Assembly: GCA_013407085.1 (NCBI GenBank)
Contig: JACCGJ010004931.1
Coordinates: 62,001-126,000, forward strand
DNA length: 64,000 nucleotides
Source of the DNA: Atriophallophorus winterbourni
Taxonomy: Eukaryota; Platyhelminthes; Trematoda; Plagiorchiida; Microphallidae
Direction of reading: 5' to 3'
Shown: positions 12,901-27,900 of the stretch, one piece after another
Position numbering within the stretch: position 1 is the first letter of the stretch
Layout: each line of letters begins with the position of its first letter
Translations under genes and position numbers: made by a program
The notes under the pieces: generated by a model
The model's input: only the letters and a program-made list of their open reading frames with translations
What the model was told of the DNA's origin: nothing
The model's database searches: none

Positions 12901-15900
12901 GTTTACGCAATACTCTATATTTTGTATAATGGCTTCATCATATGTTGCATGAAGCTACCTTGTATGACTGCAAAACAACAGTGAAAGAATTAGCAAAGCT
13001 GGTTCAAACCTAATCTCGATGTATCGATTTAAAGTGTTGTTCACTTTACATTGCTCATCTATCAGTGCCTCAAGCGCTTGACCAAGAATCACCTTGTGAT
13101 TCTGAGTTTAAACACCGTGGTTCGTTGTACAAACCCTATCTAACAGTGGCATTCAAGTCTAACTTTGTCTAATTTCAATGTACTGATGATGTGTCTGGCT
13201 GAAATACGAATCTCAAATAGCAAGCAGAATTTCAACCAACGGATGCGACTAAATTCTTATTCAAATTGATCATGTACCCATCAATTTAACTGGCGATTCA
13301 TGTTTATCTATCGATACAGTCATGCACACAATCTTCATATGGGTGTGGTCATTTATAAGTGGTCCAAGTAGTCATGGTGAATTTCGGAAATATTTCAAAC
13401 GTTAAAAGATCATTGTGGAATTAGATAAATTGAGTGCCATTTACAAATTACCAACGACCAAATATACCGCTTTTGATGGGAAAATTAACCAGCCCAATCG
13501 GCGCAATAAACGAAGCTGCTTTGTAGGGTATTGTCAACGCTGAAGTGACACATCTCCGATTACATTTAACGAAATGGGAAATAGTGAAGATTGTGTTTGA
13601 TGCGTTGATTTTCGCACTAAGTAAATAACGATTTTCGCGGTAAAGAAGCAAAGACATCACTTTCAGAAATTTAAAGCAATTCAATCTTTCAGTCTTTTAA
13701 ACTACGTCAAACAAAATAACAAAAACAAGATTATACAGTATTGAGAATGTTTTTCAACTTTACATTCTGCAACGTATGCTTATCAACGGCTGAACTTGTA
13801 TCACTTCAGACAACGTGGAAATTTGAAGCCACCTCGTTCAATAAAACCGGTTGAGTAACATCGATTGGTTACCGAGTCCATAGTGCACCACGTAAGCAAG
13901 TGAAACTAAGCAAAATTTGTTAAAGGGTCATTTATGTGATATCATGGATAAATCTCATTAGCATGCTTTGGTGAAACCAACACTGCTTAGTGTAGGGCTC
14001 ACCGTGAATTTAACTCGACGTCTTCATGATTTCCTCGGTTCAAAACAACATGATTGGGGAAGGCAATAAAGGCAGACAAAACAATTGATAGCACTTCCAC
14101 TGACTTCAAGCCGCGATCAACAAAGTCACCATTGAAAATAAAGTAGGATTTGGCGGCTGGTAATCCGTTCTGAAAAAAGTATATGTTGACAAAATTCCCA
14201 TGATAGAATCGTGAATATTCAAATCAAACGTTTCTGTGTAGAACATCTTCGTATTTTTCGAGATTTTTGATAGCATGAACGTGGAGTATAGGATGTTTGA
14301 ACACATGCATAATTTAGGAACCTCTAATCATGTTTATTCAATTTAGCGTTTTATTATTTTTACTCGTCTTCTATATATTTCACAGAAAACGTAAAATGAA
14401 AATAGTCGTGTGAATTCAAACCTTGTTTATTATTTCTCCACTGTTTCAATACATGTGGATCTTTATCGCATGATCTTTAATAGATGAGTGCGGAAACAGC
14501 ACGAAACCGGTCGTATTAATACATGCAAATACGAGATTAGGAAACATTTATTGGGTAAATGCGTGTACTAATTTGTCGGAGCAGGTTGGTCGTACCAGCC
14601 TTATCCAACAGTGGCATACAAGCGCTTCTTGTTTACCATTCCTCCACTGTTTCAAGCGCATGCTGATCCTGATCTTACTGTCCTTGCCTGATGAGTGCAA
14701 ACAGCACGAAACCGGTTGCGGGGTGTGATGAAAATGCATGAAAATAAGAGATTAGGCAAAATTTATTGTCTAGATGTATGGTATAAACAACATGCATGCA
14801 CAAATTTATTTTGCTTTTTAATTTGCTACTTAGTTCAGTGTTGATTAAAATTTAAATTAATTCGCAGATGTTCATTAATTACACCCGTTAAATTAATAAA
14901 TGTAATAAAAATTTCATTTCAGTCATTTAGAAGGCAAGTTCACTGTATCTCAGCATATATAGTAAACTTATTAGATTGGAATGATAGAATAGAAAGAACT
15001 TACCAATGGGACCATTTGTTATTTGATGCAAAATACAAAACTGAAGACACTTTAGGTTTCTCCCCTATGCGCTTACACGTCAACGTATACTATTGTCCTA
15101 AAGGAAGGAATATGAATGCGAATTTTGCGACTTTTTGTGAACATTTTATTCCCATGAGCCATGTGTTTCGCTACCAGAACAATGGAAAAAAATGAGCACT
15201 TTGCACATATTATGGGTTGTTGTGTCGCATGTTTATTGTTCCCGTAAATATTGTACTACATTTCTACATTATTTTCATAAATACTAGTAGTGATGAAGCA
15301 GTAAATAATATATTGGTTGCAACTTTCGAAATGGGATATAACACAATGTTTTATGAACTATAGAATGATGATGATTAACTCGCATGATTCAGCTGTAATC
15401 TAAAACGTTTTTAACCAGGAAAGAAGACCAAGTGAATCGATCCAAGTTGACGCAATGATGTCGAAATATAAGTTAATTTATACTCTAAATCAACGGAGGT
15501 TCCATAGCTATTAGTCGCCACTTAATGGAAATCACTTACTCACCGAATCAACACTGTAGACCAAGTATACAATTTATCGCGCTGCTGAATTTAGGAAATT
15601 AGTGCGATATAACGACTGGGTTTCCCCGTTATACTGGATGAAGTCGGGAAATGCGGGAATGGGGCATGCTAATAAAGTAAGTTCAAACGAGGCAGGCAAT
15701 ATGCGAAGTACAAACGTAATTTAAACTGACCAATTCGAAAAATTGTAATATTGCCTCTAGGTTCCCGTGTATGTCACCTGCAATGCAAATGGTAGATCCT
15801 TCATCCGCTTGAATTTGCGTTATGTTTGGACGGCATTGAAGCATTGCAGTAGCATTTTCAAGGATTCTTGAAAATAAGCGAGAGCCTATTTTTTTCTGTT

Positions 15901-18900
15901 GTAATAACAAAATGATCGTCAAGTCAGCTTATGGAATAATATTTCTAATTATTGTTGTCTGTGAGCGAGGTTTAATAAAAGAAATTCGTTACTTGCTGAT
16001 ATCAAGCTGAAAGGTTTTTAGTCAAACCTGAATGGAAATTAATTTTTCGTGATTAGTTCCGTATCTTAAAATGTATCCCCAAATTATCTAAGACGTCAAA
16101 CAACAAATTTGATCGTTGGTGTAGAGTGTTGTGTCAGTCAGTTCATTGAGCGATGTTTCGGTGATCAGTCATCTCTGTTTAGCATTCTGTACCGCAGCCT
16201 CTATATAGTACTGGAAGAAAGGACAGACTTTTAGACACACTACGGCAACATCAATCGGGAATGCGAACGCTTCAAGCCTTGGTCAATATCCGACGACCTG
16301 TTCAAGTGCCTTGTCCTTATCAACAGTCTGGAGTCACCACACTTCGCGGATATGCGCAATCGACCGCTCAATCAGTTTGAACAAGATGATTCCATCACGC
16401 TCCAAACGATTGGAGACGAGCATCTCCGGTTGATAAACCTACAGCAAGATTCCACGTTAATGAAATCCAGTGGCTATGGCTTCACCGCCATTTACGATGA
16501 TCATCGACAACGTTATGACTCATCTAAGAATACGTCCGACAAGCCATCTTATCCATGAAAGTTCATCAAACCCGCTCGAATGTCGAAACACCTCTCACAC
16601 TTCCGGCATTGTGGAGGATATCATTTCCATCGACAACGACAACACAGAAGAAATCGTCAAACGCCATGCAATCACTAGCAAAAATTCCCGTCAGATCGGT
16701 ACAACAGCCAGAACAATGCCTCAGATCACTCAGTCTACGAGTCGACAAGCTAACGGCTCCGTATAAACCGTCCATCGAAAGAAAAAGCAGACGAAGTAAA
16801 ACCACCGGCTGCACAGATTGTCCGATCATAACAATCGGGTCGTAGACGGTCCATAAAGAAGACATTTCGATTACCAGCTATACTGCACAATCGAACAACC
16901 GAACACTCTCGGATGTCATCAAAACACTGCATGTTACAGCCTCCGAGACCAGAAGAAAATCACAATCAGATCCCGTACTACGAAAAGCTATGCAATACAC
17001 GCGAACGTACTAGCCCAACACAATTCGGGAGGGTCCATTACTGGCCCTGTCGAGGCGAGGTAAGTTATTTTCCATTACTGATGACTGCATCATATTTTCT
17101 GATCGTGTGGTAATTCCTTTTACAAATCGTTCCCGAGACCTCAGGCAACGGCATTCTGGACACACTGGCATCGACAAATGAAAGCCATCGCAAGATCTCA
17201 CGTGTTTAGCCCGGCATCGATTCATATATCGAGAACTTAGTCCGTAGTTGCCCGAATTGTCAACATGCGGTCAATTCGCCACCACTACAACCACCAGTCA
17301 TTTGGTCGGCCACATCACAACCCTGGGAACGAGCTACCTCGGCTTCGTTGGCCGGGTCGACGACACGATATATCTGGTCATCGTTGACGCTCATTCAATG
17401 TGGACGGAAATCACCCAAGTGACCCCACAACCACCATGGCAACGTGTTTTAGCCAACATGTCCTCCCGACAACGATCGTATCAGGCAATGGCACACATGA
17501 AGTGCATTCGACCTTAGACTTCTGCTCAACGTTCCATTTTGGCCTTTTTCAGTTTTCCTGACTGTTGGGTTAAGAACAACGCATCGATTGACACACAGCA
17601 ACGACTGTCACAGCTACATCATCCGCTTCCATGATTTGGCGACGGGAGATTTCATCATAACACACGGTAATATTCACAAAGAGTTTTTAACTAATATCGC
17701 TCATTAAAGCATCAAAGAAGTGAATATGAACTATATTCGTGTATTGTTGTACCGTGAAACATATAGCATACGCACTTTTCAATTTCAGGGTTCGAGACGT
17801 GTAAAATTTTGCTTTCATCTAGTTATGCTTGAGATACTTTTGATCATGTGCACGCAAGCTAATAATAAAAGGATAGCTCAGATTACTATTTTTGAAAAAT
17901 TCGGTTTTAGCTGGGTGTGACTTTCTTTCTAGAAGTGATAAATTTGATATGTCTGCTTTCAATTTGAACGTCGATGATTTAGAACGCGAAATTTGATACA
18001 ATTTTAGTATTTGCACTTTTTTCATCGCACACTATAACCGTCTACACGCGGTTGCAATAATCAAAGTGACTTGAATCAGTAAACGACTAGTACACGAAGC
18101 AATGACTTTGTAGCCGGTGTTTAGTAGGGTTGGCGAAGCCAACCAGTGAAGTCAAGTAAACTCACACGCACGTCAGTGTTGTAATACTGTGGCTTAAACA
18201 ATTTTAATTGTACCACGATAAACTTTATTCTGTGTAATTTGGTTAACCCCGTACGTATATATGCGCTGGCGTAAACACCTACACATATATATGGCATATT
18301 AGGGTTTACGTTTTTTCATTATCAATTGGAAAATCCGGTAACGCCCTAGGTAAGAAATTTCAAATATTTCGGACAATCGAGAATGTCATTGCAATTTAAT
18401 CAGTAAAATATAGACATACCACAGACATGACGCTTAGCTCAATGCTATACATGAGAAGTAAAACGGTTTATTCTTATAAAGATAAGATCGACATCGAGCA
18501 TTAGCTGTAAAAGATGAAATTTTGGATATGATGAGTTGAAATATTTTACAATGACTTAGAGGAAATCTGGATGCATGGAGTTTTTATATTGTAAGCCTAA
18601 TACAACATTGCCATTTACAAACAAACCGTATAAATCTTGAAAATCAGTTTCGAGAACCTTGACCGAAATCACGTGTCGAATAATGTTGTACGCGAACGTG
18701 AAAAAGGCATGATCCAGAACACCTATATACTGTTTAATCTGTGTTCTTATATTGTTTATGCACTTAAATTTCAATTTTTACCATCCTATGGTTGGTGTTA
18801 AGCTTGTTGCTTTTTAGACCATTAAAAACCTTGAATTAGCTTGAATTAACTTATTGCACCGCCAATAATCTCAATCAATTGTGTAATTGGTCGAGAGATT

Positions 18901-21900
18901 TAGAATAGATTGGTACTTCGAAATGTGCGATCGTGCCCAAATCGCCGACATTCTCAAAGCAAAGGTTACACCGACAGAAATATTAATAATTAGTTATGCA
19001 ACTATGTTTTATAGATCACAATAAGTTAAGATAAACTGGCCGGGCTTTACTTTGCACTTCACTGAGAGAGTGGCGCATCAAAGAGCGATTCTATCGCTTT
19101 CTTCTTTTTAGGATACATAGCTGCGCTTTCACACACACAGTTAAATTTCATTTTATAATACACAGAAGACGTAGCTATTAGATGTGCTGTACACTAGAAC
19201 GGCTCTTTGAACCCGATCTTTGCTGCTGTAGCTGAAATTGCAAATTGGTTATAAAAGACAATCTTATCTTTAAACTCCGAAAATGTAGAACATGTTTCAT
19301 TAACCAGCGTGGTGAACGATGCAATACTTTCTACAGTAGTCTACACTAGACAGTTTAGAGTTAAGTCCACAGACCCTATTTGAGATAAATTTGTCAAGTA
19401 TCTAAACATCACCATTTCCGAAAACTTTATTGTCACTTATCACCTCGCCTTCGATCAATGTGTGTTAAGCCTGATTTGATTTCTTGGTTCACTTTTTCGT
19501 GTATATCACCTCATATTTTTACTATTCTCCTGCTTCTTCCGGTTTAAAAAAGACTTTTTGTAGCTAAAACGTTGTATCAAGATCTTGTTACGCGCGAAAT
19601 CTTGCCCTAAGTTTGGTCATTCTCAAGAACAATTTAAAAGATAACTTTTTATTATGTGATCGAGTTTTTAACGATATCGTAAATGATATTATCTTTGACT
19701 GCCATGCACCTTCAACATTTTGACAGTAGCATATCATATGGCCTGCTGGAACGTCTTTATAAGGAACGACATATATTCCATTCGTATCAACATATCATTG
19801 TCAAAAGAAAATTATTATTGAATGATTACGTTCAAATTTATGCTATTTGAATGACATGTATACGTCTTTCGAAACTTTTCATGATTACTCCCTACAGAAT
19901 TTGTTTAGATTTATCAAAACTATAATTTAAGCTTAAATTTCGAAAATATTCAAATTAAAGCGTCGTCTTTCTTGAATTCACGGAATTTAGATGAAGATTG
20001 GAATATTTATCACAGGAATGCTGCAAGATTCAAATAGAAATAAATGAGTAATTGCAATAAACATAACTAATAATGACGCATTGAGTCTTCTAATGTTGCT
20101 CTACTCGTTCACGGAACTTCAATGAATGCCTGTTGCATTCCAGGTGTAGGCACCTCATCCCATTTTGTTTGTGCTTACTCTTCTAAAATCTCGTAGTTTA
20201 AGTCTCACTTTTGCCATCTTTCTAAATTTTTTAGGGTTGTATAACAGTTAAGATTCCGGTAGATGCCACCAGTGTAATGCTGTCCCTGAGGATGATGTTG
20301 GTGATTAGCACTCACTTTGCTCATGGAAATCCAATGAAGTAAGCGAGGGAATGTCTCAGTGTTCAAAGGAAAAAAATTGTTTTCTTCGGCTGACAGAAAA
20401 AGATCCGAATCTACAGCTGAAATGTGAATGAAACGAATTACACTTGCTTAATCTATTTAGCCTAATATATTTCAATTTCTTAAGCATTTTTGTAGGGCTG
20501 TTATTCTCTGGAATCCCAATAAAGCATCACCATGCTTCTGTATTCCGATGTCAGCCGGAGATGATTATCGCTATAAAATTTCGAATTAAGTGAACCATTA
20601 TATTGTGAAACGTTATCGCAGGATATTCCCTTACATTAACTGCTTAGGTGCATCCTAAAATCGCGAATTGCTGATCGATACCAGACAGGATTAATCATAG
20701 AATGTTATAGAAGAAAGCTGACCTGTAAACGTAACATAATTTCGTAATATAGTCATCACCATCATCATCATCAAAGACAGCAATACACCGGTAGCACGTA
20801 CCGAATGCTTAACTGCCATACAACCATGAAAAAGTAAATCCTAAAAGATGGGGAAGGGTGGGACTTAAATTGCTACGGATTCTATAGAAGAGTAAGCACA
20901 AACAAACTGGGGAGAGGTGCCTACACCTCGAATGGAACATGCATTCAAACAAGTTTCGTGAACGAGTAGAGCAACATCAGCACGGCAGCTTTCTTGCGGC
21001 TTTCACTGCCATGCATCATAACAAGCTTTTCTCGTCACTCCGCTTGACAACATACAAGGTTATGCAAACACTCCAAGAAGATGCTTAGTGCAAGACCGCC
21101 ATTGAACACGGTTTCGGGACATATTCTGAAGCGTAACTAACCATTGCGATATCTGATCGCGGGGACACCAGCCTGGAAGACGCGCTGCGCCTACTTTGGA
21201 AAGGTTACTAGTATGGGTCTTTAACTGCCTATGCCATGTGACGGTTTGGCCACCCCGAGATTTACGCCAATCAGGATATGGCGTTAACAGATAAGAAAAA
21301 ATATGGTGATAACCGCACTGAATGCTGATAGGGAGATCGTAACTCCCAAATCGAAATAAACATTCAAGTGAAACAGTGTTAAGTGTAAATCATTATGCTT
21401 TCTCGATTTACATCTACGGTCGAAATCAATTTGAGAAAATTTATGTAAATCGGAAAAGTTGTGATATTGTTTATCGTTTACCTCTAAGAATCATGATAAC
21501 GGATTTTTAAGTAACACATGGTGAATCGGTCGAGAAAAAGCAAAGAAATATACATGAACGAATTTGTTCATGTATTAAATGATCTGAATCTAACTCAGCA
21601 CTTTGATAAGTGAGAGAATGTGTAACAAATTGAAAAATGTTACCCATACTCACTTATATGAACCACTAAAAAACTGACTATATAATACAAATAGAATCCT
21701 TTATGCATTGAGTAAATGAATTGAACTGTGATGTAATTACGAACTTGTAATAAAAATATAAGCAAATGAACAAACCTTCATCTGAGAGTATTTCAGAAAC
21801 GTTTTCCTCAATCTGGAAATAAATAAGATTTTTTATTATTTTACAGTTGAAAAATCAATTAACTATTCGATACGAGCAAATAATTTTTACGTCACTTCGT

Positions 21901-24900
21901 CACTAGAATGCGCTTGCTCATGCTTACGAGTTGTGTCTAGGTGTTTGCTCAATTCTAATTTTCAGTTGAGTTTGAAAGGATTTCGAAACTGTCCAAGGAT
22001 AACATTTTCGGAATATAATGAAGCTATGCATTCCATTAAATTTTGTAACATATAGAGGATTCAGCTTCAACAAGTATTTCTGATTGTGAGATTTTGACAT
22101 TATTGTTCATTCGTGGAATGTGCGAAGTTAAAGGACGTACCCCCGGTGTAAAACACTGCTCCATCTGCAGCAATAGTCGCACGAGATTCATAAATCAATC
22201 ACTGGACAGAAAACGGAGTGTTTCTTGAAACAGCAATCAGACCACATATATCCTTCCGTGTATGATCAAATTATGATATAGAGATTCTAAATCTTTCATA
22301 TTTATATTTAAAAATCCGTGATAGATGAGCATCTTTCTGAGGTTGCCAATAGAACATATTGAATAAACTGGATTGGTTATAAATGTATGCAGAAAGACAC
22401 TGAAGTCTCACTGTCATTAGATCTTTCTTATACTTGCCAACATCTGAGCAAAATCACAGTTTTTCATTTCACGTTCAATTGCTGATAATATGACACTTAG
22501 TTCCGGCTCTAAGCTTCTAATTTCGCACTTGAATACATATGCTGTTTTATTTGATTACTGTAGCGTTTTGTATCTCGAAAAGCTGCATGCATAACACTGT
22601 TATTTTCAATTCAGTTCAAATATTCAAAAAAATATCATGTTGGATATTTCTAATCAACAGAATAATAGGTTATTTGTGTATTAAAACCTCGAAGGGTTAT
22701 TGTGAAAAAATTGAACGAACCTGAAACACAGAAGACAAGTCGCCCGTATATTCTAATTCTCTGAATACTTTCCAGGCGCATCTGCGACGTGCTTCTAGTT
22801 CTGCCACTGTTTTCCGATACCAACACTGAATCAAAACTACTGAGGATAAATCTGAAAAATATTTTAGAGAAATTATTAATAAATCACAGACAAATTCGAT
22901 TTTTTAGAGGATGAGGTATGCTCATTAATTTTAAAATTAGTTATGTTCGTGAGACAGAAATTAGAATTCAGAGCACTAGCATTTTATCCCATTCACATTT
23001 TGTCCATACTAGGGCATTAAAACATATTAAAATTAGCTTCTCAATGGTGTTATAGTTGAATTATAAAAAGCATTGTTATGCCTCATATCTGTATTCGTAG
23101 CGTCGATTTTTCATTTTCATAATCAAAGTATCCAAACTTTTCTAATAAAATTTGGCAGAATTGCCTAATAGCATACACCGCATCTTCTATTCTTATTATC
23201 TTTCTCTTGAATTGAGATATGGATATACGTTAAAAAATTAACTACTCTAAAACGCTGTGCATAAAATTTCAAACCTAATAATGTTTCCTAATGGATTTTT
23301 CTGCCAGATACGTTATAAAACCTGCATTTGCAATCGATTGGAATATGTTTGGGACCGATCGTGTATTCATAATGCAAAGAAATATGAGTGCAATCGGTTA
23401 GGGTTGTTTAGAGTAGACGGGAAAATTAAAACTTCCGTCTATCGGAAACCTATCGATACAGATGCTGTACTACGATACACTTCCGCTCAGGTCTTCAGCT
23501 CCATAGCTTGTTCCATTTTTCACAAGATAGAACACCTGTGCAGTGACGAAAGGGAGCGAAAACAGGCACACCGTGAAGCGAGCCAAAGGCTCATAGACCA
23601 CGGTTATCCAAAAGATTTTGTAAAACGCCAATTGATGAAGATAAAATACCCATCCGAAAAATCGGAGAAAAATTGGCGGGATACAGTTTGTATACTGTAT
23701 GTAAAATGTACATCTGAAGCGATACGTAGAATCTTGAACCAGGCGGCCATACGCGTAACTTATAAAAAAGGGAAAACTATCCGTTCGGTTCTGATGCACC
23801 TCAAGGATAAGACGCCTTTATCTAGCGTTACGAACAGCATCTACAGAATCAACTGTAAGGACTTTTCGGGTGTTTATATAGGGCAGACTTCCAGGGAAAT
23901 TCACACTAGAATCGAAGAACACCGAAAGCATGTCCGGAGACAACCTCGAGATGCGAGGGAATATCAATCCCTTATTCGTGATTCCGCCTTTGCAGAGCAC
24001 GTTTTAGATACGGGCCACAGCGTCGATCTAGAAAATGTGGCAATATTGAGACGCGGTATTAAACCGTATAGCAAACGCCTACATGCGGAGGCGATCGAAA
24101 TTGCCAAGGCAGGTCGACTGGCGGTCAATAAGGTGGATGGGCAAAAATCTCCACAATCTGGCGCTCGGCACTGATGCGAAAGTAAATAGTTTTTATTCAT
24201 CTTATACCTTCTAGTTAATTAGATTTTTCTTTTTCTTAAAAAATAGCCTTAGCCCCGTCAGTTGTGTACTTTTACGTATGTGGGCAGCTGTGTCAACTGA
24301 CCTTGACCGTGTTCACTTGTATCAGATTGTTTTGGATAAACACTGTGAGAAAAATGGACCACAGATCCTGGTCATTCCCACGAGACGCGACACACTGTAG
24401 GCGTACTATAGGCTGTTTAGCGGTAAGGTCAAATAAGTGGTGGTCGGTTGACTCCTACTTAATCATGTTCCCTGTCCTGACTATCACCCTTGGTCTGACG
24501 AAGCTTCTGTGTCAGAAGTGAAACGTTACCCAAAAACAACTCTAACCGATTGCACTCAAATTTTTTTGCATTGCAATTGCATGATTCTTACTCAGATCTG
24601 TTAGCTGCAATAAAAGTATGATTATATGATTAATTATTAATATAGTTTGCAACTTTTAATAAAATAAAAGACACATGCGAAGTTCCCATTGTATCTAAAT
24701 CTTCTGTTTCCCACCTTTTATAAAACTGATTCAGAATTTCAATCCGGGAATGAAGCAACAGGTCTTCCAAAGCATATCTGTCCAGCTGAAATTTATCCTC
24801 ACTGCGTATCCTCAGTTTCAAATACATGAGATTTAACAAAGAAAGATGCAAAGAGATATTCATAAATACCTGTCAACGAATTTAAAAATTACTGATTCTC

Positions 24901-27900
24901 AATTTTGTATTCATTGATTCATATTTCTACAATAACACATATTGCAGAACTTTTAGTTTGATCAGAATAAGACAAAACAGGTATAAGTTGCCTCAATGTT
25001 GAAATGCAATGTACTGCGCTACCGCTATTAATTTTTCTAATAGTTTCAGAACATATTTTTCATTGGCGCTGCGAAAGATTAGGATTTACCACAATTTCTC
25101 GAATATAAAGCCGCACAATGTATTTTCATCTTTATTTAATTTGTTTCCAACTATGATTGTACATTTCAAGCACATAAGAATTTTATACTTCATAAAGTTA
25201 TGCGCTTAAATGTAACTGCAATCCACGGCACTGAAAATATTTCAATCGGAACTAACTGTGGCACACGCGTCAACATTATCATTGTTTCAGACGTTCTAAT
25301 CTAAGCTCAAAATTTTTCATATAAATAAGATGATGAACAAAAAACGACTTGATTTAGGCAACAACACTCTGATAAAGCGTTGCTTTGAAGTCAGCAAATA
25401 GAGCATTTACGAACTCTTACTTCATATTCTACATATATCATTAAAGTAGAATAAAACAGACATGGGTTGGAATGGGAAAGTCACTGTGAGCTCAAATGCT
25501 GACAAAATGTCCTTCATAATGATGTCAATGTGTAATGTGAGAAATAGGTTTTAGGCTCGATAAACGTATGCAGTAGGAATAGAATATTTAGATTCGCCCG
25601 GTGTTGGTTAGACTAGATTGACAAAAACAAAAAGTTACGACTTTTCACGAAACAGATTTGAGAGCGCTTTAAAAATAAGAAGCGTAAACCTACGCACATG
25701 GAAAGGAAGACGAAGTTAAAAGGACACATAATATGACTAGAGAAAATTTAGTGAGGTGCTGCTCAGTATGAAAAGATTGACTTGTAATCTAAAGACTAGT
25801 TATACACTTACTGCATACCGAAAATGTTGTCTATCAATGTGAACGGTTCAAAATAATTTTTATTTACAAACCAGACTGTGTGAAACGTATAGTTGTAGCA
25901 GTGAATGTTGTACAGTGCGGAATTGAATTTTTAATGAACGTGTATTTGTGCGATCTAGCTCTGATAACGTCCACTTGGGAACGTAAAAAGATAACACAAC
26001 AAGCAAGATATCAATTTATGTATTGCTGACACGTTACAAAAGATGGATTACAAAATAAATCGTATTGAACACCATCCGATTTTCTGCGTATAACGGATTG
26101 CTTCAAGAAAATAGTTTAAAAATTCTAAATCATTGCGTTTTTATCAGACGGGATATCGACGATGTTTGTGTGATTGAACTAAAATCTATGTTTCCTACAT
26201 GAAAGAAACATACATTAAAACATATTGATATTATTGTTTTCAACGTCTGCATTGCTCTTCCAAGGCATCGGTTTTTACGCTAATTTTCGGAGCGACCGAA
26301 TTTATGAATTATATTTTAATAGTAGCGATGCACATGCGTGATTGATATAACCGTGAAATATTCCTCGTCAAAATTCAAAATTTAGTGTTTATATTAAAAT
26401 AAAAATGGCAATATTTTTCAGTGAAAGATACAGGTGAACCAGGAATAAAATGGTAGAAATACCAGCGTATTTTCTCAAATTTATCAGTCAAATTGAGTTA
26501 TTATACTTTTGAACATGATCATTGATAGTCACTTAGATGTTAGTAGAAACAATTAAACAAAATGGCATCATTTTTATTGGAAGAACGTTTAGAATAACGG
26601 TATACAAAATCGTTGTCAAGACTACAGCCCATGCAAATTCAAAAATCGTCGTGCATGTTTCATAGTAGTGCGAGTAAATTTCATTAGAAACTTATGGATG
26701 CAACTAAATACGGCGTTCGGGAGGATGCTAAAATTAGTTTATGTTTGAATATTTTAAACCCTTGAACAATTGTTAAGATTCTCAATAGTTGAGTAATACA
26801 TCCTATGCTAAATTGAACTTTATCCAGAAAATAACGAAAGCAAATTTTCTTCCTGTAAATATATAGTTGTGGCAAGCATCTAAATTAATCAAAAATAATT
26901 ATATGAAAAGCAAAAAACAATAGAACAGCGTGAATAATAAAAAAACGCAAAAGGAGTGCATGCCAAACTGATACCTTTTTGGGAGCAGTGAAAACAATAT
27001 AATTAATTTGTATGACGCCAAGATGCAATGAATTGGAAAAATTAAAAAAACTTACACTATAGAAACTTGTTAGAAATAATATTATTCAATACAGTAACTG
27101 AATGTTCATAGAAGAGGGTGGATTTTATAAACAATAAATAAATAATAAATCAACTAGCTTGAGAGTTCTGCATATAATATCAATTAATAATTTCCACTTC
27201 ACCAAACAAAAACTAACAACATATACCAAGTGTTTTGATAATGAGTGGGCATTTGTCTACTATTAGTATTAACTCTTAAAGGAAGCTGGTAAAAAATTCT
27301 TAAAAAAAAACTATTTCAGAGATTTCAAGGGATCACGTTTCAAAATTGTAGTTCATTCTCTCAAATAAAGGTAGAATAATCACTTCAATTTCAACAGCTT
27401 TCAAGAAAACAGATTTTTTAATTGAAATAAGTTAAACTGTTTAGGAGTTACTGATAAGCTGATCGAACTAACGCTAAAACAAGCTGAAGTAGAACAAGAC
27501 ATTATTATAACCGAACTATACAACAAATTTCATCTACAGAAAATTGTTGCGATCAGCAGAGAACTGAATGTATACAATCACATGTAACATTGCGTATATT
27601 GTTCGTCTGCATCCAAAAATGATTTTAACATCAACAATTTTGGTTCAATTACAATTGTAACACTAGCGGAGGGATTTTTTGTTCACTCAATCTGATTATG
27701 CATGTTTATTATTACATTTTTCACGAATTCTTCATTAATTTACCAGTTGAACAATTTATTTGAAGACTTGACTATAAATTCGCTAAACGTCGTAATTGAT
27801 TAGTAAAAATTTATATTTGTTTCTTGAAAGTGTGAACTATATATCTGATAAATATCTGCTACCTAGCAAAAAGTAATTCTTACTTATTCAATAACATATA

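Larger units (their letters stand above)
14418..14770 (+). mobile_element. Tandem hammerhead repeat (retrozyme-like dimer)
   Basis: Two consecutive ribozyme units on the plus strand in the intron just before PPEF exon 6. The predicted cleavage sites (after 14512 and after 14717) are 205 nt apart, and the sequence after each site repeats (GAGATTAGG at 14533 and 14748, followed by a similar TTTATTG block). The body TGGTCGTACCAGCCTTATCC / AACAGTGGCATACAAGCGC is shared with the copy at 5235-5628. The first ribozyme has core changes; the second is intact. Confidence 0.78.

Noticed and set aside
13175..13215. CTGATGATGTGTCTGGCTGAAA as another hammerhead
   Set aside because: The core words are present but stem II does not pair and no stem I partner is seen.
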